Shown here in pieces: positions 1-9,198 of a stretch of 64,000 nt of DNA. Position 1 is the stretch's first letter. The number at the start of each line of letters is the position of its first letter. Under the pieces are notes generated by a model that did not search any database, had not been told where the DNA came from, and saw nothing but the letters and a program-made list of their open reading frames with translations. The position numbers and the translations under genes are program-made. The stretch is from Vibrio neptunius (GTDB taxonomy: Bacteria; Pseudomonadota; Gammaproteobacteria; Enterobacterales; Vibrionaceae): the NCBI GenBank assembly GCA_019339365.1, contig CP079859.1, positions 1,984,001-2,048,000 on the forward strand, given 5' to 3'.

Positions 1-463
1 CGTGAGGCAAAATCATAAAATCAACTTGTCCACGTAGCAGAGCATTAAAGCTGAGTTGTTCCTTAGCGAAAATCTGGATGTTGGCTGATGTTAGTTGACG
101 ACCAATCTTGGTGATTCTCCCAGAAAAAAGCTCGAAGGTGCTCTCGCGCATCGAAAGTGATACCGTTCCGGAAAAATTCTTAGGCTCAAACTCCCCTTGG
201 TGGAGTATTCCGTTCATACAAGCAAGGATCTTGTGTACGTCTTTGGCAACAGATAACGCAAAAGGTGTGGGTACCAGTGACGTTCCTTCCCGATAGAAGA
301 GTTCATCCTTAAGTTGTTCTCTAAGCTGGCTGAGTGTTTTACTGACACTTGATGGGGTAACACATAAAACGTGAGCGCTGCCACTGACACTGTGTGTACT
401 TAACAGTACATGTAATACCGTCAGGTGCTTTAAGCTGATTCGGGAAAGGGCAACGTAATCCAT
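1..463 (-). CDS. LysR-family transcriptional regulator (3' end cut by window edge)
   Basis: The minus strand reads from an ATG at 463 to the window edge, giving about 154 residues. The first 60 residues form a LysR-type winged helix-turn-helix with the recognition-helix text TPSSVSKTLSQLREQL, and the start of the effector-binding domain follows (SLSMRESTFELF). The family binds DNA as a tetramer and responds to small molecules, usually controlling a neighbouring gene. It is divergent from the nucleotidyltransferase gene at 628, with 164 bp between them. The effector and target cannot be inferred because the C-terminal half is outside the window. Confidence 0.85.
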   Translation of the reverse strand, partial: MDYVALSRISLKHLTVLHVLLSTHSVSGSAHVLCVTPSSVSKTLSQLREQLKDELFYREGTSLVPTPFALSVAKDVHKILACMNGILHQGEFEPKNFSGTVSLSMRESTFELFSGRITKIGRQLTSANIQIFAKEQLSFNALLRGQVDFMILPH

Positions 464-627
464 TGAAAAGGCCACAAAAGAAAGATGGGCCTGTTATACC
501 TTTGATGGCTCAAATTAGATACGAGCCTGATCAAACATTCTATCAGTCGTAAGTTGTCGATTTATCTAGGAACCGTTTAATCACGTCATGTTAGGATTAG
601 GCACAATGAAAAATTCCGAAGGATAAA

Positions 628-1197
628 ATGGAAAACTACAGCGACAAGATAATCCAATGGCTTGAAAAAGACAGTTTTCGGATGCGCGCTTTAGCGTGTG
701 TTGCTGAATCTGAGATCCCCCATGCTTTCTTAGCTGCAGGATTTGTCAGAAACCTAGTGTGGGATGAGCTACACCACAAAGAAAGCCCAACACCACTCAA
801 TGATCTTGATGTCATCTATTTTGATTTGGATGAATCCGATCCAGAACGATACAAGGATTACGAATGGAAGCTTCAAGAGTTGATGCCGCACGCGAACTGG
901 CAGGTTAGAAACCAAGCCATGATGCATGAGCGCAATGGTGATCGAGCGTATACGGATTTGATTGATGCGATGAGCTTCTGGCCGGAAAAAGAAACCGCGG
1001 TGGCAATTAGACTGCTTGCCGGCGGTAAGTACCAGTGCCTTTCATCATTTGGTTTTGATAGTTTGTTTGCCTTGAAAGTGACGCATAATCCTAAGCGCTC
1101 AGAAGTATTGTTTCATCAAAGGGTGAAAAGTAAGCGCTGGGTGGAGAACTGGCCTCTATTACGAGTTGTGGCAGATACTGAAACGCCATTACCGTGA
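628..1197 (+). CDS. nucleotidyltransferase family protein (DUF925/NTP_transf_6-like)
   Basis: This is a 189-residue soluble protein with an AAGFVRN motif near residues 36-42 and an acidic NDLDVIYFDLDE stretch near 58-69. These match the G-x-R-N and D-x-D metal-binding pattern of the small nucleotidyltransferase family once called DUF925. The start is supported by AAGGA seven bases upstream of the ATG. The substrate is not known for the family. Its last nine bases overlap the restored 3' end of the convergent AraC gene on the other strand. Confidence 0.75.
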   Translation: MENYSDKIIQWLEKDSFRMRALACVAESEIPHAFLAAGFVRNLVWDELHHKESPTPLNDLDVIYFDLDESDPERYKDYEWKLQELMPHANWQVRNQAMMHERNGDRAYTDLIDAMSFWPEKETAVAIRLLAGGKYQCLSSFGFDSLFALKVTHNPKRSEVLFHQRVKSKRWVENWPLLRVVADTETPLP

Positions 1198-1921
1198 ACC
1201 GAAATACACACTTGGAGTGACGCCAAACCGCGCTTTAAAAACAGTGATAAAAGTGCTGGTATTACTATAGCCGCAGGACAGTGCGACGCAAGTGATGCTT
1301 AAGCCTTTCTCCAACAAAGGCAATGAGCTGATGAGTCTGGCTTGTTGCCGCCAGAAGCCAAAAAGCTATCCCGGTTTCTTTCTTGAACAGTCGACTCAAA
1401 GTTCGTGTGCTGGTACCAAAATCATGCGCCAATTCGGTTTGCGAGCGAGCGTCATCTGGTGTTTCTAATAGACTATCGGCGATTTGGCGCATTTTTGCTT
1501 CCTTGGGGAGAGGTAAATAGAGATTACTTGCAGGAGCAAGGTGAACCTCATCCAGCAGAACTTGAAATTGTCGCTGTTGAGGCTCTGTCATTGCTGAGAA
1601 ATCGAAATGGGTCATTCGCTCAATGAGAGCTTGAATAAGGGGGTTGGATTTAATGACTTTCGCTTGTTGCGGAAAGGCATTGAGCCAAGTTAAAGGTACG
1701 TAGATCATGACCGCTTCTATGTCAGATACAACATCAGATCTGTGTTGTAAATGGGGAGGAATCCAGCCAAGGCATGCGGGAGTTATCGTCCATTGCTGAT
1801 CACTTGTTTCAATCGTAAATATACCCTTACTCACCCAGTAAAGCTGCGCATATTCATGCTGGTGCCATTCGGTTTCAGATGCCGCTGGGTGATGAATTTT
1901 CAATAACTCAATGCAATTCAT
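1189..1921 (-). CDS. AraC-family transcriptional regulator, frameshifted
   Basis: The N-terminal half is a cupin-like sensor domain (HQHEYAQLYWVSKG near residues 21-34). The C-terminal half is an AraC-type double helix-turn-helix. The frame starting at 1921 reads well to TSTRTLSRLFKKETGIAF, then becomes nonsense and stops at 1265. Removing one base from the five-base T run (A run on the plus strand, 1360-1364) restores WRQQARLI, then CVALSCGYSNTSTFITVFKA and GVTPSVYF, the conserved second helix-turn-helix, ending at 1189. Without the repair the second DNA-binding helix is lost and the protein should not work. It is divergent from the gene at 2060, a plausible target. Confidence 0.82.
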
Positions 1922-2059
1922 ATGGCGTAATAAGTAAATATTATGTCTATTTGAATAAATTATGCCTGTTCGTTAGTCGTTATTCTATCCCTGTGTTTGA
2001 GGTTGCAAGCGTGATGACTTGGAAACCTTAGGTAACAGTAATCAACAGAGGATTGAGAA

Positions 2060-2401
2060 ATGGATAACAATACATCTCTAGCACTGCAGCTTTCGGCGGT
2101 TAACCACAAAATAGTTGCTGAAGGTCAGGTACTGCCGATAGTAACATTGAAAAATGGCACTAAGATTCCAACTGGAACCGTTGGGGCGATGCTGCACAAT
2201 ATAGTCATATACAACCAAGGGGAGCGTGGCGAAGTAGAGCAAGATTTAAAGTTAGCCATTCCAGCATTGGCAAGCTTTGGGTTGTTTGAATTGTTTACGC
2301 CAGAAGAATGGATCCTAGGGGATAATCCGGGCCGTTGCTTTGTAGGGCGTTTGGCTCAGGTTTACATTGAAAAGGTGACCGTAGAAGGTTTTAAGGGATA
2401 G
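2060..2401 (+). CDS. conserved hypothetical protein (DUF7709-like)
   Basis: This is a 113-residue soluble protein with no signal peptide or membrane segment. I recall similar short Vibrio proteins under DUF7709, but that name is from memory. AGAGG lies upstream of the ATG (gaggattgagaaATG). It is transcribed divergently from the AraC-type regulator, so it may be that regulator's target. A strong bidirectional hairpin follows the stop codon. No function is proposed. Confidence 0.6.
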   Translation: MDNNTSLALQLSAVNHKIVAEGQVLPIVTLKNGTKIPTGTVGAMLHNIVIYNQGERGEVEQDLKLAIPALASFGLFELFTPEEWILGDNPGRCFVGRLAQVYIEKVTVEGFKG

Positions 2402-2415
2402 TAAGTTAGAGAAAG

Positions 2416-2439
2416 ACGCCCAAGTGATGACTTGGGCGT
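2416..2439. terminator. bidirectional rho-independent terminator
   Basis: Perfect ten-base arms (ACGCCCAAGT / ACTTGGGCGT) flank a four-base loop. TTATTTT follows on the plus side and a weaker T-rich stretch on the minus side. It separates the convergent genes ending at 2401 and 2446. Confidence 0.85.
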
Positions 2440-2445
2440 TATTTT

Positions 2446-3549
2446 CTAGTCAACCAAACCGTATTCTTGGCTTAGCACATTGATAATTTCTTGTTTCGGA
2501 TTGGCACTCAGTTTGATTGGTCGTCCGGTGATCTTCTCTGCGATACTTGTATAAGTTTGTGATATGTCCATCAATGATTCGAGCGGAAGCTCATTATTGC
2601 GAGCTAAAGCTTCACGCTCAGGCATGCGCTCTTTGTTGAGCAGAATATCAGGGTCAGGGAAGTGGTTAAGTAAGAACTGGCGGAATCCTTCTTTCGAGTT
2701 TTCTACGATGTTGCCCGCATCGTATTCGATTTCGTCCCAAATTCGCGATGAGTCAGGTGTACCGACTTCATCCATATAGATAAGTTTTTCTTTGCCCGCA
2801 GCATCTTTTACGTAGCCAAATTCGAATTTAGTATCGACAAAGATTTGCTCGATTTCTGCCAATGCGTTGCTAATGACTACAAAACCTTCGCGCAGTAGCT
2901 TTTCATATTGACTGATATCTTCTGCTTTGGAGAAGTTGAATGCTGCGAAATTATCAACAATGTTTTGGCGAGTAATGTTGACGTCATCCGCCTCAGGTAC
3001 GCCCGGAATACCTTTTAAAATGCCTTTTGTTGAAGGTGTCATTAGCAGTTCTGGAAGTGCTTTATCTTTTTCTAGTCCCTCCGGTAACTCGATACCGCAG
3101 AACTCTCGTTCGCCTTTCTCATATGAGCGCCACATGGAACCTGTAATGTACTGACGGCAAATCGCTTCAATCATTATTGGTTTCGCTTTCTGCACGATCC
3201 ACACCAAAGGATGAGGAATATCCAATATGTGACTGTCCGCCAAGCCATGCTGTTTGAAGAGTTTAAACCAATGATTGGAAATTGCATTGAGTGCAGCACC
3301 TTTACCGGGAACGCCCTTTAATCCACCTTGTCCGTGCCAGATACAGTCGAATGCAGAGATGCGGTCACTGATGACCATAATGGCAAGCGGTGCATCTTCT
3401 GCAACATCATAGCCTTTTTCCTTAATCAGGCGTTGGCTGTCTTCCTCTGTTAGCCAATATACAGAGCGTACTTTGCCACTATGAACGGGTTTGTTGGTGC
3501 GAATGGGAAGATCATCATTAACAGCAAGAACTTGATCAGCGAGACTCAT
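2446..3549 (-). CDS. purC: phosphoribosylaminoimidazole-succinocarboxamide synthase
   Basis: PurC makes SAICAR from CAIR, aspartate and ATP in cytosolic purine biosynthesis. The 367-residue product is the long form of SAICAR synthetase seen in vibrios. Diagnostic stretches include [11 protein letters not shown] near residue 23, [16 protein letters not shown] near 60, [20 protein letters not shown] near 124, the substrate-binding [10 protein letters not shown] near 243 and [13 protein letters not shown] near 260. The gene stands alone between two terminators, as expected for a housekeeping gene, and no obvious PurR box was identified. Confidence 0.96.
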   Translation of the reverse strand: MSLADQVLAVNDDLPIRTNKPVHSGKVRSVYWLTEEDSQRLIKEKGYDVAEDAPLAIMVISDRISAFDCIWHGQGGLKGVPGKGAALNAISNHWFKLFKQHGLADSHILDIPHPLVWIVQKAKPIMIEAICRQYITGSMWRSYEKGEREFCGIELPEGLEKDKALPELLMTPSTKGILKGIPGVPEADDVNITRQNIVDNFAAFNFSKAEDISQYEKLLREGFVVISNALAEIEQIFVDTKFEFGYVKDAAGKEKLIYMDEVGTPDSSRIWDEIEYDAGNIVENSKEGFRQFLLNHFPDPDILLNKERMPEREALARNNELPLESLMDISQTYTSIAEKITGRPIKLSANPKQEIINVLSQEYGLVD

Positions 3550-3693
3550 TTAGACATTCCTATCTTTGTCAAAAATGGAAGGTTGCCCGTGAGAGGCAAT
3601 CGATTTGCAGAGAATCATACCAGAACTAAATTAACCTTCCAGAGAAAAAGCAAACGTTTGCTCTAGAGTGGTAGTGAGGGGATAGAAATGAGC

Positions 3694-3720
3694 AAAAAAA
3701 AGCCTCTCAACCTGAGAGGC
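3694..3720 (-). terminator. terminator of the sulA-like gene
   Basis: On the minus strand an eight-base GCCTCTCA/TGAGAGGC stem is followed directly by eight T residues (A run at 3694-3701). It lies 20 bp past the sulA-like stop codon. Confidence 0.85.
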
Positions 3721-3740
3721 GTAAAACAGTGCAAATGAAA

Positions 3741-4136
3741 CTAGTGGAGTTGCTTGAATTGGTTTTCAACAAAAAAGACTTCGCAATGGTATTGGCACGC
3801 GAGATCACGAAGTAATGATTGTTCTACGAGTTCAATATTATCTGATGCGACAACAGCGCTGGCATTACCGGATTTAATTGCTTTCACTACGATTTCAAAC
3901 TCGGTCTGTGTTTGCGAGGATTTCATCTGGATGATCTTTTTACAGCTGACATTGTATGAAGAGAACTGCTCGTAATCTGGACGAGGACATTCCGCGGTGA
4001 ACAATATCCATTGCTTCTGGTTAGACAACCCGGCTAAACGGCTGAGCGTCGAGTCTGCAATGTTCATTGGTCGAGTTGGTTGAGCCAATACATTGAATTT
4101 AGAAACTGAGCGATTTGGAGTGTGTACCTGAAACAT
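3741..4136 (-). CDS. sulA: SulA-like SOS cell division inhibitor
   Basis: The 131-residue product has the size and middle region of SulA, including QKQWILFTAECPRP and a pattern resembling the E. coli MVRALRTGNYSVVIG segment (IVVKAIKSGNASAVVAS). SulA blocks FtsZ polymerisation during DNA damage and is removed by Lon. I chose the ATG at 4136 because AAGGA lies eight bases upstream; the in-frame ATG at 4157 would sit next to the LexA box with no ribosome site. The LexA box just upstream supports SOS control. Sequence similarity to SulA is modest, so the name leans on context as well. Confidence 0.75.
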   Translation of the reverse strand: MFQVHTPNRSVSKFNVLAQPTRPMNIADSTLSRLAGLSNQKQWILFTAECPRPDYEQFSSYNVSCKKIIQMKSSQTQTEFEIVVKAIKSGNASAVVASDNIELVEQSLLRDLACQYHCEVFFVENQFKQLH

Positions 4137-4158
4137 AATTACTGTCCTTACATACATG

Positions 4159-4174
4159 CTGTATGTCTATACAG
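4159..4174. promoter_or_regulatory. LexA box (SOS operator)
   Basis: CTGTATGTCTATACAG fits the gammaproteobacterial CTGT-N8-ACAG operator exactly in both half-sites and is AT-rich between them. It lies 23 bp upstream of the chosen sulA-like start. Confidence 0.88.
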
Positions 4175-4596
4175 TAGTTTTATTATGTCAGTTGATCAAG
4201 CAATATTTGTTGTATTTTTGTACGTTTATTTTGTGGGGTATCTGAGTGCGTTTTATAAGTATCTGTTTTTAAAGCTAAAATATTGTCTCGAGCCTAGTGA
4301 TGTGATGAGATAAAAGCATGAGAAAATGTGATCTAAAACACTTTTCTCATACAGTGTTATACAGTGGTTTTCGAGGCACCTGAATAACGTCTAGTAACGT
4401 GGCAAGTAAAGAAATGCACATGTTGAGTAGCCTATGATTTTGGTGTCGGGTTCTTTTCATCGAGGGCCACCATATTCTCTGCATATGTAACATTGGGTAC
4501 GAAAATAGGATCAGACTTTTCTTGGTAATTCTTGAACAAATCTGCGACTATCGGACATTCGACAATTAACAGAATAATAATTAAAGAGAATTTGTA
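4175..4596. other. intergenic region, no confident gene
   Basis: About 420 bp separate sulA and the EamA gene. The first part is AT-rich and probably holds the sulA promoter. On the minus strand an open stretch from about 4590 down to a stop at 4432-4434 reads protein-like text (LLIVECPIVADLFKNYQEK, then a charged tail) but has no ATG, GTG or TTG start. It could be the relic of a small exported protein. Confidence 0.4.
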
Positions 4597-5469
4597 TTGA
4601 ACTCAGAAAACAAAGCCGCTTGGATCCTCGTAGCCACTACCGCATTGGCCGGTTTAGGGTGGATTTTTTCCAAACAAACGATTCAAGGTTTACCACCATT
4701 TGGCTTTGTCGGTTTACGCTTTGTGGTTGCTTCAATATGTTTGCTTCCTTTCTGTTTCAAATCACTTAAACAACTCAGCCTAAAACAGCTTGCTCAAGCA
4801 ATGGGTGGCGGTTGTATACTGGCGCTTGCGCTTCTTGCTTGGGTACACGCTATCGCAGTCAGTGAGACCCTTGGTGAAGGAGCGTTTATTGTTAGCTTAT
4901 CCATGATTATTGTTCCTATTGTTGCGTGGGCTCTGTACAAGGAGCGACCAAAGCGTGCTTTCTGGATTGCAATGCCAATTGCGGTATCTGGCCTTGCATT
5001 TCTTTCTTTGCAGGGAGAGTGGAACAGTTCAGCTGGGCAACTCTGGTTCTTAGCCAATGCCTGTTTACTTGCTTTGCATTTCAATGTGAATAGCCGCCTA
5101 GCACAAAACTTACCGGTACTGACACTGACTTGTATTCAACTGTTTGTTACTGGCGGGATTGGTTTAACAGCTTCTGCTGTGTTTGAGACCGTGCCGATTA
5201 GTGTGGATGCCAGCATTTGGGGATGGTTTGCTGCCAGTGCTGTTCTTGCAACCAGCTTGCGATACGTGATGCAGACTCTTGGCCAGAAACACAGCAATCC
5301 AGGAAATGCTGCCCTTATCATGCTACTAGAACCGATATGGACCGTTATACTCAGTATTCTTTGGTATGGCGAACAGCTCTCGGCCAACAAACTGCTAGGG
5401 TGTAGTTTGATTTTGCTCGCTCTGATTTTCTACCGCACAGATGGGCGTCTCTTGAGACTCAAACGCTAA
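4597..5469 (+). CDS. EamA/DMT-superfamily transporter
   Basis: The 290-residue product has ten hydrophobic segments in two EamA repeats, the layout of drug/metabolite exporters in the inner membrane. Recognisable parts are GLRFVVASICLLPF in the first repeat and the MLLEPIWTVILSILWYGEQL motif near residue 243 of the second. The start is TTG, preceded by AAGAGA; no in-frame ATG is near. The substrate is unknown; relatives export amino acids or metabolites. Confidence 0.85.
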   Translation: MNSENKAAWILVATTALAGLGWIFSKQTIQGLPPFGFVGLRFVVASICLLPFCFKSLKQLSLKQLAQAMGGGCILALALLAWVHAIAVSETLGEGAFIVSLSMIIVPIVAWALYKERPKRAFWIAMPIAVSGLAFLSLQGEWNSSAGQLWFLANACLLALHFNVNSRLAQNLPVLTLTCIQLFVTGGIGLTASAVFETVPISVDASIWGWFAASAVLATSLRYVMQTLGQKHSNPGNAALIMLLEPIWTVILSILWYGEQLSANKLLGCSLILLALIFYRTDGRLLRLKR

Positions 5470-5583
5470 TTCTTATATCTCAGCTACTGGTCCGATGTCA
5501 CATCGTGAAATGTTTGCGCTGTTCATTTATTGGCGTATTGCTAAATTGAAAAATGTAAATACATTGTTAAATTGGCAGTTCGA

Positions 5584-6360
5584 ATGAAGCTTCATACCAT
5601 TGATGGTTATATTCAGAAAATGTACTTAGCCGAGTATCCGGATAAGCTTATGCTACTGGACGGGGCGAGTAGGGCAGATGTTCCATATTTAGAGCGCTAC
5701 ATCACTGAAACACTTGGTAAGCCTTTTCACTCCCTCAAGGTGGTGGTGGTGACCCACATGCACCCAGATCACGCTGGAGCTGCTCATAAGCTGAGAGAGC
5801 TGACGGGCTGCAAAATTGTATCAGCTGAGAAAGACAAGCAATGGTACGGTGGTTGGGATGGTATCTTAATGCACTTGACGGATCTGGCCTTGGCTCGCTG
5901 GGTCGCGGGGAGAATGAAGCGTCCTAAGCGAAAATTATGGTATTCACGAAATCTGCACCCTGATATTAAGCTCACGGATGGGCAAGCCATTCCCTGCTTT
6001 GAAGATTGGAAAGTGTTAGAGACCCCAGGTCATACTGATCGAGATTTATCTCTTCATCATGAGCAGCAAGATATCCTTTATGTTGCCGACTTAATGGTGG
6101 AAGTGAAGAAACGACTGATCGCCCCTTTTCCTATTTTTCATCCGAATAAGTACCGCCACTCCCTCCATCGTGTTCACGAAATGGCGCCTAAAACTTTGTT
6201 ACTGGCTCATGGAGGTGAGGTCCAGTTTGACCAAAGTGCTTATGACCACTTACTCAGAGTCGCGCCGCGTACTCCAGCTACCCATTGGCGAGCAACCAAA
6301 GTAAAGTTACGAGGTTTACTTGGCGCCTTGTGGGCATTTGGAGTGAAGGATAAACGCTGA
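5584..6360 (+). CDS. metallo-beta-lactamase-fold hydrolase
   Basis: The signature THMHPDHAG near residues 57-65 supplies the H-x-H-x-D-H metal site. GHTDRDLSLHH and a later VADL provide further ligands of the glyoxalase-II-like fold. The ATG at 5584 gives about 258 residues; an upstream in-frame TTG at 5572 is possible. There is no signal peptide, so it is cytosolic. Its substrate cannot be read from sequence. It lies ahead of the response regulator gene with about 100 bp between. Confidence 0.85.
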   Translation: MKLHTIDGYIQKMYLAEYPDKLMLLDGASRADVPYLERYITETLGKPFHSLKVVVVTHMHPDHAGAAHKLRELTGCKIVSAEKDKQWYGGWDGILMHLTDLALARWVAGRMKRPKRKLWYSRNLHPDIKLTDGQAIPCFEDWKVLETPGHTDRDLSLHHEQQDILYVADLMVEVKKRLIAPFPIFHPNKYRHSLHRVHEMAPKTLLLAHGGEVQFDQSAYDHLLRVAPRTPATHWRATKVKLRGLLGALWAFGVKDKR

Positions 6361-6476
6361 ATGACAGTCTATTTGAACAAGAAATAGCACAACAATGGGA
6401 GTGGATACAGAACGGTATTGTCACTGATAATAATGCAGATTAGAATGCGAAATCTTTTCATTTGCAATTTAACAAG

Positions 6477-7142
6477 ATGTCCCGAATTCTAGTCGTTGAT
6501 GATGATATTGAACTGTGTGCACTGCTAGTGGACGTACTCTCTGCAGAAGGTTATCAAGTTGAGAGCGTTCATTGTGGCGAGAGTGCGCTGCAATACATTG
6601 AGAAAAAGCCCGTTGATCTTGTCCTTCTTGACGTGATGTTACCTAAACTCAATGGTATGCAGGTCGCGAAGCGTATCTGCCAACGATTTGCTACGCCGAT
6701 ATTGATGTTAACGGCACTGAATGATGAAGCGTCGATGCTTGACGGTTATCAGGCGGGTGCAGACCAGTACATTGCGAAACCTTTTAAAGTGCCAGAGTTG
6801 TTGACTCGTATTAAAGCGATTTTCCGCCGAGTTGGATTGGAAAAGCAGCGCCAATCAGGCTGTCAGAGCAGTGTAGGCTTTGCTGAACACCTGTCCGGCG
6901 TGCCACTGACAGGCACAGAATCCGATTTACTCAACTACCTTATGCGTAATGATGGCGTGGTGGTTTCCAAAGCAGAGCTTCAGATTGAAGTACTGAAAAA
7001 AGAACTTAGTCCCTTTGACCGAAATCTGGATATGCATATCAGCAATGTTCGGCGCAAGTTGGTTGAAGCGGGCTTATCGAAACAACACATCAAAACAGTG
7101 CGTGGCAAAGGTTACAGCTTTGTCGACTCTGTCAGAGGCTAG
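6477..7142 (+). CDS. OmpR-family response regulator (CpxR-like)
   Basis: The receiver domain (RILVVDDD, phosphoacceptor Asp in LVLLDVMLP, LTALNDE and the AKPFK lysine) is followed by an OmpR-type winged helix ending in NLDMHISNVRRKLVEAG and TVRGKGYSF. I prefer the ATG at 6477 over an in-frame TTG at 6462 because the family begins almost directly with the RILVVDDD strand. The kinase starts two bases after the stop. The regulon is unknown. Its place beside a TonB receptor remnant and TonB2 genes suggests control of iron uptake, as described for PeuRS in V. parahaemolyticus (from memory). Confidence 0.9.
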   Translation: MSRILVVDDDIELCALLVDVLSAEGYQVESVHCGESALQYIEKKPVDLVLLDVMLPKLNGMQVAKRICQRFATPILMLTALNDEASMLDGYQAGADQYIAKPFKVPELLTRIKAIFRRVGLEKQRQSGCQSSVGFAEHLSGVPLTGTESDLLNYLMRNDGVVVSKAELQIEVLKKELSPFDRNLDMHISNVRRKLVEAGLSKQHIKTVRGKGYSFVDSVRG

Positions 7143-7144
7143 CC

Positions 7145-8534
7145 GTGTTTCCTGTTCGATGCCCAGAAGCGATAGCAACGCGTAAGGATGCGCTGGTCTT
7201 TCAGTTATTCAGTTACATGTCTGCTGTTATCATTTCAATATTGCTTCTTCAAGCTGTCGCGGAGCAAGCGTTAATGAAAGCGGTACTAAAAGTGCCGCCA
7301 GCACTGAAAGCGCAGATGTTAACGTTAGCTGAAGAGGCTAATGTATTGATCGAAGAAGGGGACATGGACGACTTAGCTGACTGGGCAAATGCGCAGCCTT
7401 TTTATCTGTTCGTTTTGAATGAAGAGCATAAGCCGCTTTCTCATCGTCAGATGCATCCACATTTTGAGTTCAAGCTGCGTTTCTTGCGTGAGCTTGACGG
7501 GCCACTCAATGAACAAGTCAGCAAACCCCTGATAGGCATCCCGCTAATAGAAAGAAATACCTTGGCAATTCAGCTACCTAGTGAAGTCCATCCGGCCCAC
7601 CGTTTTATTGTTTATCTGACAGTGAGCAAAATTATCATCGCCATTATCATGTTGATTCTTTTTTTCTCAGATATTGGCACGCAAGTTACAGCGGCCTCTA
7701 GACCGGTTACGTGAAGCAAGTAATAAGCTTTCTCAGGGCAATTTTCGCGTCAATGTTGTCAGTGAGTTGAACTCCAATATTACAGAGTTTAACCAGCTCG
7801 CCCATGATTTTGATGGTATGACTCAGGAGATTCACTCACTGGCTGAGAAGCAGCGAAGGCTGATTCGAGATGTGTCTCATGAGCTGAGGACCCCGCTCGC
7901 CAGACAAAACTTAGCGTTACATTTATTGCGCAAAAAAGCCGGTGAAGAAGAGCAAGCTTTGGTTGATCGACTTGAAAAAGAAGTGGATGAAATGGACAAG
8001 CTGGTGGGTGAGATCTTAGAGTTCAGTCGATTAGAGAATTCTCGTTACGTCACAGACGTTCAGCCAGTATGCCCAGAAAGTATTGCCAATACGCAAGTAA
8101 ACCAAAGCCGACTTCAGTTAGGAGAGGATCAAACACTGGTTCTCAATGTAGCGCCATCTCTTCCTATGTTACATGCTGACGAGCGTTTAATTTTGCGCTG
8201 TCTTAGTAACCTGATATCAAACTCAATGAAATATGCAGGGTTGGATGCCCTCATCGAGGTGTCGATTGGATTAACGTCCGAACACGGCAATCAGTATTTA
8301 GTGTTTGACGTCGCGGATGATGGGCCAGGTATTCCGGAAACGGCGCTAGAGGATATCTTCAGCCCATTTACTCGAATAGAGTCGGCACGCGACAAGCAGT
8401 CGGGGGGCTATGGTTTAGGGTTGGCAATTGTCAAAGAAGCCATGACGTTAATGAAAGGCGAGGTCAGGGCGCAGAATCGTTCGCCCTATGGCCTGAGCAT
8501 TCAGCTCTATTTCCCAATAAAAATAGGGCGTTAA
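7145..8534 (+). CDS. CpxA-like sensor histidine kinase, frameshifted
   Basis: The first frame (7145-7714, GTG start) encodes an N-terminal membrane segment, a periplasmic sensor of about 130 residues and the second membrane segment. The second frame (to 8534) encodes HAMP, the H-box RLIRDVSHELRTPLARQ, the N-box LSNLISNSMKYA and the G boxes (DDGPGIP, GYGLGLAIVKEA). Shortening the seven-T run at 7659-7665 by one base joins them as ILFSQILARKLQRPLDRL, the expected end of membrane segment 2 and start of HAMP. As sequenced, the sensor would be uncoupled from its kinase. The break may be real or a homopolymer error. Confidence 0.87.
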
Positions 8535-8794
8535 TGGTTGTGTTTTATTATGGGAATATGTGTTTTCCGTATTGATACCCACATATACACGACATGGCCT
8601 AACTAAGTATGAGAGTGCTGCCGTCGTGGTGACAGGCGTTACTGTTCTCAAAATAAAATTAATCACGCCCATAACATTCGCTCACCTTTTAGACTTGCAG
8701 GTCAACCTATCCCCACACCGCTAGAGGCATACAATCACCAGTGAACTTAATATTTTTGTATCGATAAATTTACCAATGCAAAGAATGTAAATTC
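8535..8794. other. intergenic region ahead of the receptor remnant
   Basis: No gene was recognised on either strand. It lies between the kinase gene and a candidate Fur box, and short open frames here have no family likeness. It may include decayed upstream sequence of the deleted receptor. Confidence 0.4.
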
Positions 8795-8813
8795 AATGCA
8801 AATGAGATTTGTT
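8795..8813. promoter_or_regulatory. candidate Fur box ahead of the receptor remnant
   Basis: AATGCAAATGAGATTTGTT matches about 11 of 16 informative positions of the Vibrio-style Fur consensus AATGANAATNATTNTCATT. It is weaker than the other boxes in this window, but its place about 70 bp before the remnant's ATG is right for an iron-regulated receptor. Confidence 0.45.
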
Positions 8814-8883
8814 AACACTTATATTCTCGGCGAAATAATTGGTTGAACGGCTTTTTGGGTCGTCATTTAATTTGGAGATGAAT

Positions 8884-9023
8884 ATGTTTACTAAGAGTCA
8901 GTTAGTACTGTCATGGGTGCTGTATTAGCTGCACCTTCAGTCAGCGCACAAACCACTCAGACTGACGAGCGCATGGTTGTTGAAGGCCGAAGCCATATGG
9001 CGACTCTACAAATTAAATACTAA
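8884..9023 (+). pseudogene. TonB-dependent receptor remnant with internal deletion
   Basis: An ATG with GGAG eight bases upstream begins MFTKSQL, and after a one-base frame change the text continues VMGAVLAAPSVSAQTTQT then DERMVVEGR. That is a signal peptide plus the TonB-box-like start of an outer-membrane receptor. It then passes directly to SHMATLQIKY and a stop, which looks like the last beta-strand of such a receptor. Around 600 residues of plug and barrel are missing. It sits between a two-component system and a TonB2-type operon, where an enterobactin-type receptor (PeuA-like) would be expected. The product cannot work as a receptor. Confidence 0.6.
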
Positions 9024-9147
9024 AACACAATACGGTTAATCAACTTTGCTACCTCAGGGGAAAGACATGCTTTTTCCCTTAAATGCATATTGAGCATATG
9101 GTTGATTGAAATTTTATGTAATCGCGTTACTATGTCTTGCGAGTGAA

Positions 9148-9166
9148 AATGAGATTGCTTCTCAAT
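9148..9166. promoter_or_regulatory. Fur box of the TonB2 operon
   Basis: AATGAGATTGCTTCTCAAT matches about 13 of 16 informative positions of AATGANAATNATTNTCATT. It lies 33 bp before the ATG of the first gene of the DUF3450-ttpC-exbBD-tonB-TPR operon. Confidence 0.7.
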
Positions 9167-9198
9167 AATCAGATTGACATCATTGAAAATTACACGTT

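Noticed and set aside
4137..4157. Longer start for the sulA-like gene
   Set aside because: That ATG lies almost on the LexA box with no room for a ribosome site; AAGGA supports the ATG at 4136.
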